A stretch of 64,000 nt of DNA from JANSYL01 sp965229695 (GCA_965229695.1 OZ245921.1:2976001-3040000), one strand, 5' to 3'; positions 43,301 through 51,580 are shown, numbered from the stretch's first letter. Numbers and translations: made by a program. Notes: generated from the sequence alone by a model not told the origin.

Positions 43301-43431
43301 TCTGAATTGTTACAGGCCTTCCGCGATCTCTCACAGCGGGTCACGACCCTGTGGGAGGGGCTGGCCTTGGCGGCGATCTTTGCCAATCTCTGTGCAACGG
43401 TTTTGATCCATTGCTCAGAAAGGAACCCGCC

Positions 43432-43890
43432 ATGCTCACCCGTCGCGCGACCCTAGGTGTTTTTGCCACCGCCCCAGCCTTGCTTTTGCTGCGACCCGAT
43501 ATGGCGCAAGCCGCTGAACCGATGGTGTTCCAACGCCGCGGTCTGGCCATTGGCGGCACCGATCCGGTGGCTTACTTCACCCAAAACGGCCCGGTCCAAG
43601 GCAGCGCGTCCTACAGTGCCGACTGGAATGGCGCGACTTGGCAGTTTGCGTCAGCCGAAAATCGCGACCGTTTTGTTGCCGACCCTGAGCGTTATGCGCC
43701 GGTCTTTGGCGGCTATTGCGCCTTTGCCGCTTCGCGCGGGTATCTGGCGCCAACCATCCCCGAGGCTTGGACGGTTTATGAAGATAAGCTTTATCTGAAC
43801 GCCAATCTGCGTGCGCGCGAATTGTGGCTGAACGATTTGCCCGATGCGATTGATGCGGGTCTCGCAAATTGGCCGGGCATTTTGGGATAG
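43432..43890 (+). CDS. Exported YHS-domain protein
   Basis: A 152-residue exported protein. N-terminus MLTRRATLGVFATAPALLLL with a twin Arg and cleavage likely after AQA, so probably Tat-type export. The mature part has a YHS-type domain: LAIGGTDPVAYFTQNGPVQG, WQFASAENRDRFVADPERYA and FGGYCAFAASRGY. Such domains are found with metal or heme proteins; no function is established. AAGGA precedes ATG 43432. Confidence 0.85.
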   Translation: MLTRRATLGVFATAPALLLLRPDMAQAAEPMVFQRRGLAIGGTDPVAYFTQNGPVQGSASYSADWNGATWQFASAENRDRFVADPERYAPVFGGYCAFAASRGYLAPTIPEAWTVYEDKLYLNANLRARELWLNDLPDAIDAGLANWPGILG

Positions 43891-44012
43891 CCCCTGGGTT
43901 CACATTTTTGTTTTTGCCCCTTTGATTGCGGCAAATGCACCCTACGTAACCCTTATGACGCTGCGGCTTCGGAACCCCGCACGTCCATCACTGTCCCTCG
44001 TTCCGTTACTGG
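43891..44012 (+). ncRNA. Possible 3' UTR or small RNA ahead of a strong terminator
   Basis: The YHS gene stops at 43890, but the strong terminator lies about 120 nt further on and only 20 nt before the next start codon. The spacer holds no open frame with a ribosome binding site and includes a small GC hairpin (about CTGCGGCTTCGGAACCCCGCA). It could be a long 3' UTR or an independent small RNA; I see no clear promoter, and it does not match 6S or SRP RNA as I know them. Confidence 0.25.
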
Positions 44013-44044
44013 CGCCCGCGCAAAATCGCTGCGGGCGTTTTTTT
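44013..44044 (+). terminator. Rho-independent terminator
   Basis: Stem CGCCCGC/GCGGGCG (7 bp) with an 11-nt loop, followed by seven T. It ends 20 nt before the CoA-binding protein start, so it terminates the YHS-gene transcript or a small RNA. Confidence 0.85.
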
Positions 44045-44063
44045 ATCGTGGTAAGGCGGGGCT

Positions 44064-44537
44064 ATGACTGAAAACCCTTCTGATGACCTGCTGCGCGATG
44101 TGCTGCGCCGATCCAAACGCTTCGCTTGTGTGGGCGTATCGCCGAACCCGGTACGGCCAAGCCATTACGTGGCGCGCTATCTGACGCTGAAAGGCTATGA
44201 TGTGGTGCCGGTGAACCCGGTCCATGCGGGCAAACGGCTTTTTGGGGCTGAGGTCGTGGGGGCTTTGGCCGATATCGACGGGCCGGTAGATGTGATCGAC
44301 ATCTTCCGCCGATCCGATGCGGTGCCCGGCATTGTGGACGAGGCGTTGGCGATGGAGCCGCTGCCCAAGGTGATTTGGATGCAGATCGGTGTGACCCATG
44401 CCGAGGCGGCGGCCAAGGCGGAAGCGGCTGGGTTGACCGTGATCCAGAACCGCTGCCCCAAGATCGAATATCAGCGGCTTTTTGGGGAGTTGCGCATGGG
44501 TGGGTTTGCCACCGGGATCATTTCGTCAAAGTTGTGA
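44064..44537 (+). CDS. CoA-binding domain protein (YccU-like)
   Basis: A 157-residue cytoplasmic Rossmann-fold protein of the succinyl-CoA-ligase-like CoA-binding domain. FACVGVSPNPVRPSHYVARYL is the nucleotide-binding start, then YDVVPVNPVHAGKRLFGAEV, VIDIFRRSDAVPGIVDEAL, WMQIGVTHAEAAAKAEAAGL and VIQNRCPKIEYQRLF. Family members bind CoA; the biological role is unclear. Convergent with hisE across a twin palindrome. Confidence 0.9.
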   Translation: MTENPSDDLLRDVLRRSKRFACVGVSPNPVRPSHYVARYLTLKGYDVVPVNPVHAGKRLFGAEVVGALADIDGPVDVIDIFRRSDAVPGIVDEALAMEPLPKVIWMQIGVTHAEAAAKAEAAGLTVIQNRCPKIEYQRLFGELRMGGFATGIISSKL

Positions 44538-44538
44538 A

Positions 44539-44584
44539 CCGAACGGAAAACGCGCGTTTGCCGTTCGGCATTCGCGTGAATTCC
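44539..44584. repeat. Twin palindrome, copy A (between convergent genes)
   Basis: A 30-nt near-perfect palindrome centred on AAAACGCGCGTTT with flanks CCGAACGG/CCGTTCGG, followed by an imperfect copy of the GAATTCGCGCGAATTC-type palindrome (ATTCGCGTGAATTCC). It fills the gap between the stops of the CoA-binding gene and hisE. Related copies are at 48871-48913 and 60030-60073. Probably a bidirectional terminator. Confidence 0.75.
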
Positions 44585-44586
44585 GG

Positions 44587-44901
44587 CTATCGGCTGGCCT
44601 TTTCATCAATGCCAGACCGGCCTTCACGCGCTTCAAGTTCGGCATAGACATCCTGCAGCTTCACGCCGCGCGACGTCAGCATGACCAGGAAATGATAAAG
44701 CACATCTGCGGCTTCATCGGTCAGCTTTTCCTGGTCGCCGCGCGCCGCTTCGATCACCGCTTCCACAGCCTCTTCCCCGAATTTCTGCGCGGCCTTTTTG
44801 GGCCCGCGCGCCAGCAGTTTGGCGGTCCAGGATTTGGATGGGTCCGCGCCTTTGCGCGCCTCGATGGTTGCGGCCAGGCGCAAAAGGGTATCGTCGCTCA
44901 T
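44587..44901 (-). CDS. hisE: Phosphoribosyl-ATP pyrophosphatase
   Basis: Second step of histidine biosynthesis, hydrolysing PR-ATP to PR-AMP (104 residues). MazG-like all-alpha fold with LLARGPKKAAQKFGEEAVEAV (acidic metal site) and KLTDEAADVLYHFLVMLTSRG. Overlaps the hisF stop by 4 nt. Confidence 0.95.
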   Translation of the reverse strand: MSDDTLLRLAATIEARKGADPSKSWTAKLLARGPKKAAQKFGEEAVEAVIEAARGDQEKLTDEAADVLYHFLVMLTSRGVKLQDVYAELEAREGRSGIDEKASR

Positions 44902-45659
44902 GTCAGCCTCACGGGGATGCCGGCGGCGGCCATATGGGCCTTGGCCTGGGCAATGGAATAGGTTCCGAAATGGAAGATCGAGGCGGCCAGAACCGCGCTG
45001 GCGCCGCCTTCGGTGACACCTTCGACCAGGTGATCCAGCGTGCCCACCCCGCCCGAGGCGATCACAGGCACCGGAACCGCATCGGAAATGCGGCGCGTTA
45101 GCGGCAGGTTGAAGCCCTGTTTCGTGCCGTCCCGATCCATCGAAGTCAGCAGGATTTCCCCCGCGCCTTTGGCCACAACGGTTTTGGCGAATTCAACCGC
45201 ATCGATTCCGGTGGGCTTGCGCCCGCCATGGGTGAAAATCTCCCATTTTCCGGGCGCGGTGGTTTTGGCGTCGATGGCCACAACAATGCACTGGCTGCCA
45301 AATTTATCCGCTGCGCGCGCCACCACATCGGGGTCGGCGACAGCGGCGGAGTTGAAGCTGACCTTATCGGCGCCTGCCAGCAGCAGGTTGCGCACATCGT
45401 CAACCGTGCGCACGCCGCCACCAATGGTCAGGGGCATGAAACATTGCTCGGCCGTGCGGGTGGCAAGATCATACATCGTGCCGCGGTTTTCGTGGGTGGC
45501 GTGAATATCCAGAAAACAAAGCTCATCCGCGCCCGCCGCGTCATAGGCGCGGGCCTGTTCGACCGGATCGCCCGCATCGACCAGATCAACGAAATTCACG
45601 CCTTTGACGACGCGCCCATCGGCAACGTCAAGGCAGGGGATGATGCGTGTCTTCAACAT
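44898..45659 (-). CDS. hisF: Imidazole glycerol phosphate synthase cyclase subunit
   Basis: TIM-barrel synthase subunit that works with HisH glutaminase (253 residues). Begins MLKTRIIPCLDVADGRVVKG with the catalytic Asp; the second Asp is in CIVVAIDAKTT; phosphate-binding loops IGGGVRTVDDVR and IASGGVGTLDHLVEG are present. Directly upstream of hisE. The next his gene, hisA, is 2 kb away because two unrelated genes lie between. Confidence 0.97.
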   Translation of the reverse strand: MLKTRIIPCLDVADGRVVKGVNFVDLVDAGDPVEQARAYDAAGADELCFLDIHATHENRGTMYDLATRTAEQCFMPLTIGGGVRTVDDVRNLLLAGADKVSFNSAAVADPDVVARAADKFGSQCIVVAIDAKTTAPGKWEIFTHGGRKPTGIDAVEFAKTVVAKGAGEILLTSMDRDGTKQGFNLPLTRRISDAVPVPVIASGGVGTLDHLVEGVTEGGASAVLAASIFHFGTYSIAQAKAHMAAAGIPVRLT

Positions 45660-45710
45660 GGGCCGAGGCTTAGTCGATCCCTGCTTGGGAGGGAAGATGG
45701 CGCCGGGTGC

Positions 45711-45740
45711 TTTGCGTATTTTTGGAAAGATGAAGGGGGA
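45711..45740. repeat. Copy of dispersed TATTTTTGGAAAGATGAAG motif
   Basis: Reads TTTGCGTATTTTTGGAAAG then ATGAAGGGGGA on the plus strand, in the short gap between the Hint-protein stop and the hisF start. Same family as 29633-29660. Confidence 0.6.
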
Positions 45741-45752
45741 GGGCGGTCGTGG

Positions 45753-47126
45753 CTACGCGGCCAGAAGCTGCGCCTCGCGCCGACGCAGGCAGTTGCGGGC
45801 GGTCGGGCCCCAGGCGGTCGGGGCCCAGCGCAGATCGGGATATTGGGCAAACAGCGCCTCACGCGCCTTGGGGCTGAGGGCTGATTTTGCCATGTCGCCA
45901 GGGTGGAAGCTTTCCATTGCCATGCCATTGGCAGTGATCAAATGGTGGCGATCAAAGAGAAGATGGACATAGGTGACAGGCTCAGTGGCGCGCGCGGAGG
46001 TGAAAAGCGCTTTGGCGGGGGCCAAAACCTCCTCCTCCCCAAACAAGAGCTGTGTTTGGGCGGAGGCGATTAGCAGCCGGTGCTGAGGCGATACCAAGGT
46101 GTCAGATGCCGGGCAACCGGGGCCAAAGGCGCCCGCGGGAATGCGCGCCGGGGCGAGGCTTGGATCAGCTGCAAGCTCGGCGGATGATCGCGTGTCTTGG
46201 CAGGTCCAGCGCAGGCATTGCGGACCGTCGTCACGGGTCAACACCCAATCACCCGGCTTCAAGCTTTCAACCGCGCGCGGGCCATAGGGCGTGTCGATCA
46301 TGGTGCCGCTGGTGAAACACAGGATCAGCCCGCGCTCGAACGCGGCGATGCCGACGGTTTCGTTGACATGAAAGCCGTCATCGCCGGTGGAAGTGTCCTC
46401 TTCAAACTGAAGGTCAATCTCATCGGGGTCGAGATTGCGGAAGATGACGGTGCCCGTATCCCCGCCATTTTGGGTTTGCGACCCCGCCAAGACGATGGGA
46501 TCGGAATAGGTCGCGCCCAGCCCGTAGGTATCCCACTGATGGTTGACCGTGTTGCTGTTGGAGGCGGTGCCAGCGGACCCATCGCCCCCCGCCTCAATCG
46601 CGATCCAGCCCACCCGTTCCAGCCCATGCACGCCGTCTTGGCTTTCCGCCTCCTCCACACGCAGGAGGAAATCATTGGCGGTCACATCAGAGGGTTCGCT
46701 GGTGACATTGCTGGCAAATCGGTCCGAGGCGACGGTGGATAGCACCACGGGTGGGGCCGTGAAGCTGGGATCGAGCGCGACGGTTTCGCCGTTTGAATCG
46801 GCATCCGAATGACCCGCTTGGATCACGCGCCCATCGGGTAGGGTGTGGGTGCCAGCCTCGATCGCAAACCAGTTGATGGTTTCGACCGCCGGATGGGCGC
46901 CATCGTGGTTTTCCCATTCATCGATGGTGAAGGTGAAACCGGTGGCCAGCCCAGTGCCGGGGTCGGTCAAAACCTCGATCACGCGCAGGGCGAATTTGTT
47001 GCCGCCAATATTGGTGCCGGTCAGAGCAATGACCGGATCATCCAAATGCTCGGTGAAATTCACCTGAATGGGTTCACCCGCAAAGGTGGTATTGTCGCTG
47101 AGGTTGCCTGCTTCCCCGATCGCCAT
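45753..47126 (-). CDS. Hint-domain protein with three lectin-like repeats
   Basis: A 457-residue protein, probably exported without a classical signal peptide. N-terminal part has three related beta-rich repeats (about 20-92, 124-180, 209-266), each ending with a DGxH...E...A.E.G pattern: ENHDGAHPAVETINWFAIEA, ESQDGVHGLERVGWIAIEAG and DDGFHVNETVGIAAFERG. From Cys270 a Hint_2-type (hedgehog/intein) domain begins: LCFTSGTMIDTPYGPRAVES, LKPGDWVLTRDDGPQ, then VSPQHRLLI and HHLITANGMAMESFHPG. Such proteins are frequent in Rhodobacteraceae and tend to be type I secreted or surface proteins. It sits inside the his cluster and has no evident link to histidine. Confidence 0.85.
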   Translation of the reverse strand: MAIGEAGNLSDNTTFAGEPIQVNFTEHLDDPVIALTGTNIGGNKFALRVIEVLTDPGTGLATGFTFTIDEWENHDGAHPAVETINWFAIEAGTHTLPDGRVIQAGHSDADSNGETVALDPSFTAPPVVLSTVASDRFASNVTSEPSDVTANDFLLRVEEAESQDGVHGLERVGWIAIEAGGDGSAGTASNSNTVNHQWDTYGLGATYSDPIVLAGSQTQNGGDTGTVIFRNLDPDEIDLQFEEDTSTGDDGFHVNETVGIAAFERGLILCFTSGTMIDTPYGPRAVESLKPGDWVLTRDDGPQCLRWTCQDTRSSAELAADPSLAPARIPAGAFGPGCPASDTLVSPQHRLLIASAQTQLLFGEEEVLAPAKALFTSARATEPVTYVHLLFDRHHLITANGMAMESFHPGDMAKSALSPKAREALFAQYPDLRWAPTAWGPTARNCLRRREAQLLAA

Positions 47127-47281
47127 GTCTGGTCTTTCTGCCTGCCCGGTTTGGGCGCGCCGACGTTAACCGTCGTGTCGATGCCCAAGCCATTCTTGTC
47201 CTTTGAAATGGCTTATGGCGGGCAAGTTAGACAATTCTTAGGCAGGGCCAAGGTTGTTTCTGGATTGGAAACGATGGGCCG

Positions 47282-47563
47282 TCAGCCGCGCAAACGGCGG
47301 ATCAGGTTGACCAAGAGCAGCGCGGTCAAAAGCGCTAGGCCCGCCGCGCCAAGCGGCCAGGTGATGAAGATCAGCCAGGCCATGGTCGACATCATGGCCA
47401 GCGTTTCCCCAAAATCGACGCCCCCGATCAGGCAGGGCGTGATCAGCCCTTCATTCACGCTGCATCCGGCCAAACTGGCAATGCCGACGGCTGCCAGCAT
47501 GGACAGAAACGGGGCCGCGCCTGCGAGCAGAAGAAGCCATGCAATTGCATAGAGCCAGCGCAA
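47282..47563 (-). CDS. Small membrane protein of unknown function
   Basis: A 93-residue protein with two hydrophobic segments (YAIAWLLLLAGAAPFLSML and LIFITWPLGAAGLALLTAL), an intervening loop with two Cys, and a basic end NLIRRLRG. The start is TTG at 47563, preceded by GGAGGGGG, a strong ribosome binding site, which supports it as a real gene. It is 47 nt downstream on the strand from hisA. I do not recognise a family. Confidence 0.65.
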   Translation of the reverse strand: MRWLYAIAWLLLLAGAAPFLSMLAAVGIASLAGCSVNEGLITPCLIGGVDFGETLAMMSTMAWLIFITWPLGAAGLALLTALLLVNLIRRLRG

Positions 47564-47610
47564 AACCCCCTCCCTCGGTTCGTGGGTCGGGCCAGGATAG
47601 GGGCCTGAGG

Positions 47611-48330
47611 TTACTTGGTCAAAGCCGCCAGTGCCGTTTTAAGATCCAGCGCCCCGTCATAAAGCGCGCGGCCCGAAATGGCGCCGGAAATCACGCCCGT
47701 CTCACGCAAGGCGATCAAATCCTCAAGCGAGGAGACGCCGCCCGAGGCAATCACCGGCAGGCGGGTGGCGCGCGCCAGATCGGCGGTGGCCTGAACATTG
47801 GGGCCCTGCATCGCGCCATCGCGGTCGATATCGGTATAGATGATGGCCGCCACACCCGCGTCCTCAAACGCTTTTGCCAGGTCGGTGACCATCATATCGG
47901 TTTCTTCGGCCCAACCCCGGGTGGCGACGCGGCCATTGCGGGCGTCCAGACCCACCGCGACTTTGCCGGGGAAGCGCTGGGCCGCCTCGCGCACGAGATC
48001 GGGGTTTTCAACCGCGACCGTGCCCAGGATCACGCGCGCGATGCCTTTGCTTAGCCACATCTCGATCGTGTTCATATCGCGGATGCCACCGCCCAGCTGA
48101 GCGGGGATGTCGGTGGTGGCCAAAATTGCCTCGACCGCGGCCCCGTTTACGGGCTTTCCCGCGAAGGCACCGTTCAGATCGACCAGATGCAGCCAGTTTG
48201 CGCCTGCGTCTTGAAACGCGCGCGCTTGGGCGGCGGGATCGGTGTTGAACACCGTGGCTTGGTCCATTTCGCCGCGCAAAAGGCGCACGGCCTGGCCGTC
48301 TTTGAGGTCGATGGCGGGGTAGAGGATCAT
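47611..48330 (-). CDS. hisA: ProFAR isomerase
   Basis: TIM-barrel isomerase of histidine biosynthesis (239 residues). Starts MILYPAIDLKDGQAVRLLRG with catalytic Asp; the other Asp is in AAIIYTDIDRDGAMQG; phosphate loops QLGGGIRDMNTIE and IASGGVSSLEDL. The frame runs to 48393 but only from a TTG without support. Divergent from the DUF2147 gene. Confidence 0.96.
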   Translation of the reverse strand: MILYPAIDLKDGQAVRLLRGEMDQATVFNTDPAAQARAFQDAGANWLHLVDLNGAFAGKPVNGAAVEAILATTDIPAQLGGGIRDMNTIEMWLSKGIARVILGTVAVENPDLVREAAQRFPGKVAVGLDARNGRVATRGWAEETDMMVTDLAKAFEDAGVAAIIYTDIDRDGAMQGPNVQATADLARATRLPVIASGGVSSLEDLIALRETGVISGAISGRALYDGALDLKTALAALTK

Positions 48331-48472
48331 GGCGGCGGCCCTGGCGCTGAAAGTGGTCGAGGGGCTTGTGACGCAAGCTTTGGATGGGGGCAAGGCTCCG
48401 CCACGTCATGCTGGACAGGCGCGCGGGCAGGTCGCACCATGCCAACCCATCGCATAAGGGAGGAGACATGTG

Positions 48473-48865
48473 ATGCGGAAAACGCTCCTTAGCGCTGTGG
48501 CACTGGCCGGGCTGGCCATGCCTGCCATGGCAGATGATTTGATCGGAAACTGGCGCACCGCCCCCGATGACAACGGGAACACGGGCATTGTGCAGGTGGT
48601 ACAATGTGGCACGTCGCTTTGCGGCACGCTGGTGCAGGCCTTCGATTCGTCGGGGGCTCAGATCGCCTCGGACAATATCGGGCGTCAGATCATTTGGGAT
48701 ACCAACCCGACCAGCGAGGCTGGGCAATATCGCGGCCGTTTGTATTCGCCTGACCGGGATGCCGAGTATAATTCGCGCTTAACGCTCAGCGGCAACAGCC
48801 TGGCGGTTTGCGGACGGTTGTTGGGCATTCAACGCTGCGGCGGGGATTGGACCCGCGTGAACTGA
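48473..48865 (+). CDS. DUF2147-family exported protein
   Basis: A 130-residue exported protein. Signal peptide MRKTLLSAVALAGLAMPAMA, then DDLIGNWRTAPDDNGN and a beta-rich domain with CGTSLCGTLVQAF and CGRLLGIQRCGGDW, giving four conserved Cys. This matches DUF2147. ATG 48473 lies eight bases after GGAGGAG; a GTG at 48470 is the alternative. It is inserted, on the opposite strand, between hisH and hisA. Function unknown; a periplasmic location is predicted. Confidence 0.87.
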   Translation: MRKTLLSAVALAGLAMPAMADDLIGNWRTAPDDNGNTGIVQVVQCGTSLCGTLVQAFDSSGAQIASDNIGRQIIWDTNPTSEAGQYRGRLYSPDRDAEYNSRLTLSGNSLAVCGRLLGIQRCGGDWTRVN

Positions 48866-48870
48866 GCGGG

Positions 48871-48913
48871 CCCGGAAAACGCGCGTTTTCCGGGCGGAAT
48901 TCGCGCGAATTCC
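48871..48913. repeat. Twin palindrome, copy B (between convergent genes)
   Basis: A perfect 24-nt palindrome centred on AAAACGCGCGTTTT with CCCGG/CCGGG flanks (48871-48894), then after one base a perfect 18-nt palindrome GGAATTCGCGCGAATTCC (48896-48913). It begins 6 nt after the DUF2147 stop, facing the hisH stop. Likely a bidirectional transcription terminator. Confidence 0.8.
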
Positions 48914-48995
48914 TTTCGCGCTACCCTATGTCGGTTCTGCGTTGGGCCGATGTTGTGGGGGGCGCTGCCCCCGCGCCTTGCGGCGCTCCCCCGCC

Positions 48996-49019
48996 ATATT
49001 TGCGGGATAAAGATGGGGG
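48996..49019. repeat. Diverged copy of the TATTTTTGGAAAGATGAAG motif
   Basis: Reads ATATTTGCGGGATAAAGATG then GGGG, directly against the hisH stop. Weaker match to the copies at 29633-29660 and 45711-45740. Confidence 0.4.
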
Positions 49020-49658
49020 CTAGGGGCGCCAGGCCAGGAAATTGGCGATCAGGCGCAGGCCCGCGGATTGGCTTTTTTCCGGGTGGAATTGGGTGCCAAC
49101 CACGGTGTCGCGGCCCACAATCGCGGTAACTGGCCCGCCATAATCGGCATGCGCCAAGAGATGCCCAGGCTCGCTGACATGCATGTGGTAGGAATGCACA
49201 AAATAGGCGTGATCGCCGGTTTTGATCCCGTCGAGCACTGGGTGGGGTTGATCAATGACGAGATCGTTCCAGCCCATATGCGGCACCTTTAGGCCGGTGT
49301 CGCTGGGTGTGATCCGCACGACTTCGCCCGGCACCCAGCCGAAGCCTGCGACATCTTCGTATTCGCGCCCCCAGGAGGTGAGCATTTGCATGCCGACGCA
49401 GATGCCCAGGAAGGGGACGGCGCGCGTTTCCACCGCCTCGATCAGCGCGGCTTCTAGCCCGTCGATGGCTTGAAGACCGCGGCGGCAGGCCGGGAAGGCG
49501 CCATCGCCTGGCAGAACCACACGGTCCGCCTTGGCGACAGCCTCGGGATCGTCGGTGACAATCACGGGGCCATGCCCGCCCTCGGCGGCCATGCGTTGAA
49601 ACGCCTTTTCCGCCGAGTGCAGATTGCCGCTGTCATAATCGATCAGGACGGTGGTCAC
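49020..49658 (-). CDS. hisH: Imidazole glycerol phosphate synthase glutamine amidotransferase subunit
   Basis: Class I glutaminase partner of HisF (212 residues). Nucleophile Cys in FLGICVGMQMLTSWG, His-Glu in QFHPEKSQSAG, oxyanion region VVLPGDGAFPACRRG. The start is GTG at 49658, two bases below the hisB stop; the open frame upstream runs through hisB in another frame and is not used. Confidence 0.95.
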   Translation of the reverse strand: MTTVLIDYDSGNLHSAEKAFQRMAAEGGHGPVIVTDDPEAVAKADRVVLPGDGAFPACRRGLQAIDGLEAALIEAVETRAVPFLGICVGMQMLTSWGREYEDVAGFGWVPGEVVRITPSDTGLKVPHMGWNDLVIDQPHPVLDGIKTGDHAYFVHSYHMHVSEPGHLLAHADYGGPVTAIVGRDTVVGTQFHPEKSQSAGLRLIANFLAWRP

Positions 49659-49659
49659 G

Positions 49660-50247
49660 TCAGAGCGTTCCCTTGGTTGATGGGATGGCGTCAGCGCGGC
49701 GCGGGTCGGGTTCGACCGCTTCGCGCAGGGCGCGCGCGACGGCTTTGAACCCGGCCTCGGCGATGTGGTGGCTGTTGAACCCTTCCAGTCGGTGGACATG
49801 CAGCGTGATGCCGCCATGGGTGCTGAGCGCTTGGAAGAACTCGCGCACCAGTTCGGTATCGAAGCCGCCGATCTTGGCGGTGGGGAAGGGCATATCCCAC
49901 ACCAGGAAGGGCCGCCCGGAGAGGTCTAGAGCGGCGCGTACCAGCGCATCGTCCATCGCCAGGTGGCACGATCCGTAACGGCGGATGCCGCGTTTGTCGC
50001 CCAGGGCTTGGGTGAGCGCCTGGCCAAGGGCGATGCCCACATCTTCGACGCTATGGTGGTCGTCAATATGCAGATCGCCTTTGCAGCGCACGGTCAGGTC
50101 GATCAGGGCATGGCGGGCCAGCTGATCCAGCATATGGTCGAAAAAGCCGATGCCGGTTTCATTGTCATAGGCACCGGTTCCGTCGAGGTTAAGCTCGACC
50201 GAAATATCGGTTTCCGCCGTTTTGCGGGCGATCTGGGCGCGGCGCAT
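49660..50247 (-). CDS. hisB: Imidazoleglycerol-phosphate dehydratase
   Basis: Manganese-dependent dehydratase of histidine biosynthesis (195 residues), the stand-alone form without a phosphatase domain. Metal-binding repeats GFFDHMLDQLARH, HIDDHHSVEDVGIALGQA, STHGGITLHVHRLEG and NSHHIAEAGFKAVARAL are all present. CAGGAGG before the ATG. First gene of the his cluster here; hisH follows after one base. Confidence 0.97.
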   Translation of the reverse strand: MRRAQIARKTAETDISVELNLDGTGAYDNETGIGFFDHMLDQLARHALIDLTVRCKGDLHIDDHHSVEDVGIALGQALTQALGDKRGIRRYGSCHLAMDDALVRAALDLSGRPFLVWDMPFPTAKIGGFDTELVREFFQALSTHGGITLHVHRLEGFNSHHIAEAGFKAVARALREAVEPDPRRADAIPSTKGTL

Positions 50248-50310
50248 GGGGACCTCCTGCGGTGGTTCGCGGTGGTCTATAGGCGGTTCAAGGGCTTAGG
50301 GGAAGCGTGT

Positions 50311-51543
50311 CTAAAGCCCAAGCAGATCGAAATAGGCATCAGCGACATCACCCCAGCGGTAGCGGCGGCTTGCGACCTCGGCCAAGGCTGTGCCGAGGGT
50401 GGGGCGGGCATAGGCCAATCCGGGCACCAGGCGGCGCAAGGTGTCGATGCTGTCGAAGTAAAGCGCGCGGTTTTCGGTGGTGATGCGGTTGAAGACGCAA
50501 TCAAAGGCCGCAATGGGTAGGCCGGTATGCATCATTTCCACCAGAACCGGGTTGGTGCCACCGGCGGAATGGCCGTGCAAAAACATCTCGGCCCGTTGGC
50601 GGATCGCATAGAGCCGGTCGGGTTCGTAATTCGCATCGACCAGATGCAGATTGGCCTGCCTGCCGAACCGCGCCTTGAGCCAGCGGCCATGGGCGGTGTC
50701 CGACCAATTGCTGAGCACCACGAGCGGATACTGCGGCAGGGCGGCGAATGCTTGCAAGATCAGGGCCAGGTTGTTTTCCGGCTCCGCCCGCGCGGTGGCA
50801 AGGGCGTAGCGCGGCGGCAGGTTCAGGTCCGAGATGTCGGCGGGGCGGATCGGCCTGGCGCGATCCCCGCCATAGGTGATCTGATGGGCGGTGATGCCGT
50901 AGTTTTCGCTTATATGCTCGGCGATGGCGCTGTTATCAGCGATCACCGCATGGGCGTGGCGCATCGCCCATTTTTCTGAGGCCTTTAGAAATCGTTTTGC
51001 CGGCCCCCGCCATTTGTCGCGCCGCCATTCCATACCGTCGGGGTTCACGACCAATCGCGTGTTGGTTGCCCGGCGTAGAAACGGCAAGGCCACAGCGCCC
51101 GATACGACAAGGATCAACAGAGCCTCCGCCCCCGCGCGGATGGCTGATATCATTGAGAACGCGTCATAGGGGATGCTTTGAACCCCATTGGCGCGCAGCG
51201 GCAGATATCGAAGCGGCGCGCCCTTATATTGCGTTGGGCGATCCTTTGGCGATTGCGGTGCGCTGCAATAGACCGCGATTTGATCAGACAGCCCCCGTGT
51301 TTGCGCGGCGCTGACCAAAGCCTCCGCCAGGGTTTCAAAGCCGCCATAGCGCGCGGGCAGACCAACCGTGCCGATGATCGCGACGCGCGGCACCGGATTG
51401 CTTTGGCGCAGCAATGTGGGTGCGGCCAGGCCCCCCCGGGAATTGCGCGTCTGGGGCCATGTCGAGGGCGGTATCGGCCCTTGAAACGGCAGCATCTGGC
51501 GTGGCAGCAGCGCCCCCTTGGCGTGCGGGGCATCACCGGCCAT
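50311..51543 (-). CDS. DUF1972/GT4-like glycosyltransferase
   Basis: GT-B-fold glycosyltransferase (about 410 residues). The N-terminal core IIGTVGLPARYGGFETLAEA is the DUF1972 signature found in rhamnosyltransferase-type enzymes; the C-terminal half has LFLHGHSAGGTNPVLVEMMH-type sequence (HGHSAGGTNPVLVEMMHTG), the donor-sugar binding motif. The start is uncertain: ATGs at 51582, 51543 and 51495 all lack a good ribosome binding site, and 51582 would overlap the divergent gene's start. Likely works on surface polysaccharide. Confidence 0.82.
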   Translation of the reverse strand: MAGDAPHAKGALLPRQMLPFQGPIPPSTWPQTRNSRGGLAAPTLLRQSNPVPRVAIIGTVGLPARYGGFETLAEALVSAAQTRGLSDQIAVYCSAPQSPKDRPTQYKGAPLRYLPLRANGVQSIPYDAFSMISAIRAGAEALLILVVSGAVALPFLRRATNTRLVVNPDGMEWRRDKWRGPAKRFLKASEKWAMRHAHAVIADNSAIAEHISENYGITAHQITYGGDRARPIRPADISDLNLPPRYALATARAEPENNLALILQAFAALPQYPLVVLSNWSDTAHGRWLKARFGRQANLHLVDANYEPDRLYAIRQRAEMFLHGHSAGGTNPVLVEMMHTGLPIAAFDCVFNRITTENRALYFDSIDTLRRLVPGLAYARPTLGTALAEVASRRYRWGDVADAYFDLLGL

Positions 51544-51580
51544 AGTGCCGGGACGCGGATCGGGGAGGGGGTGATAGCCC

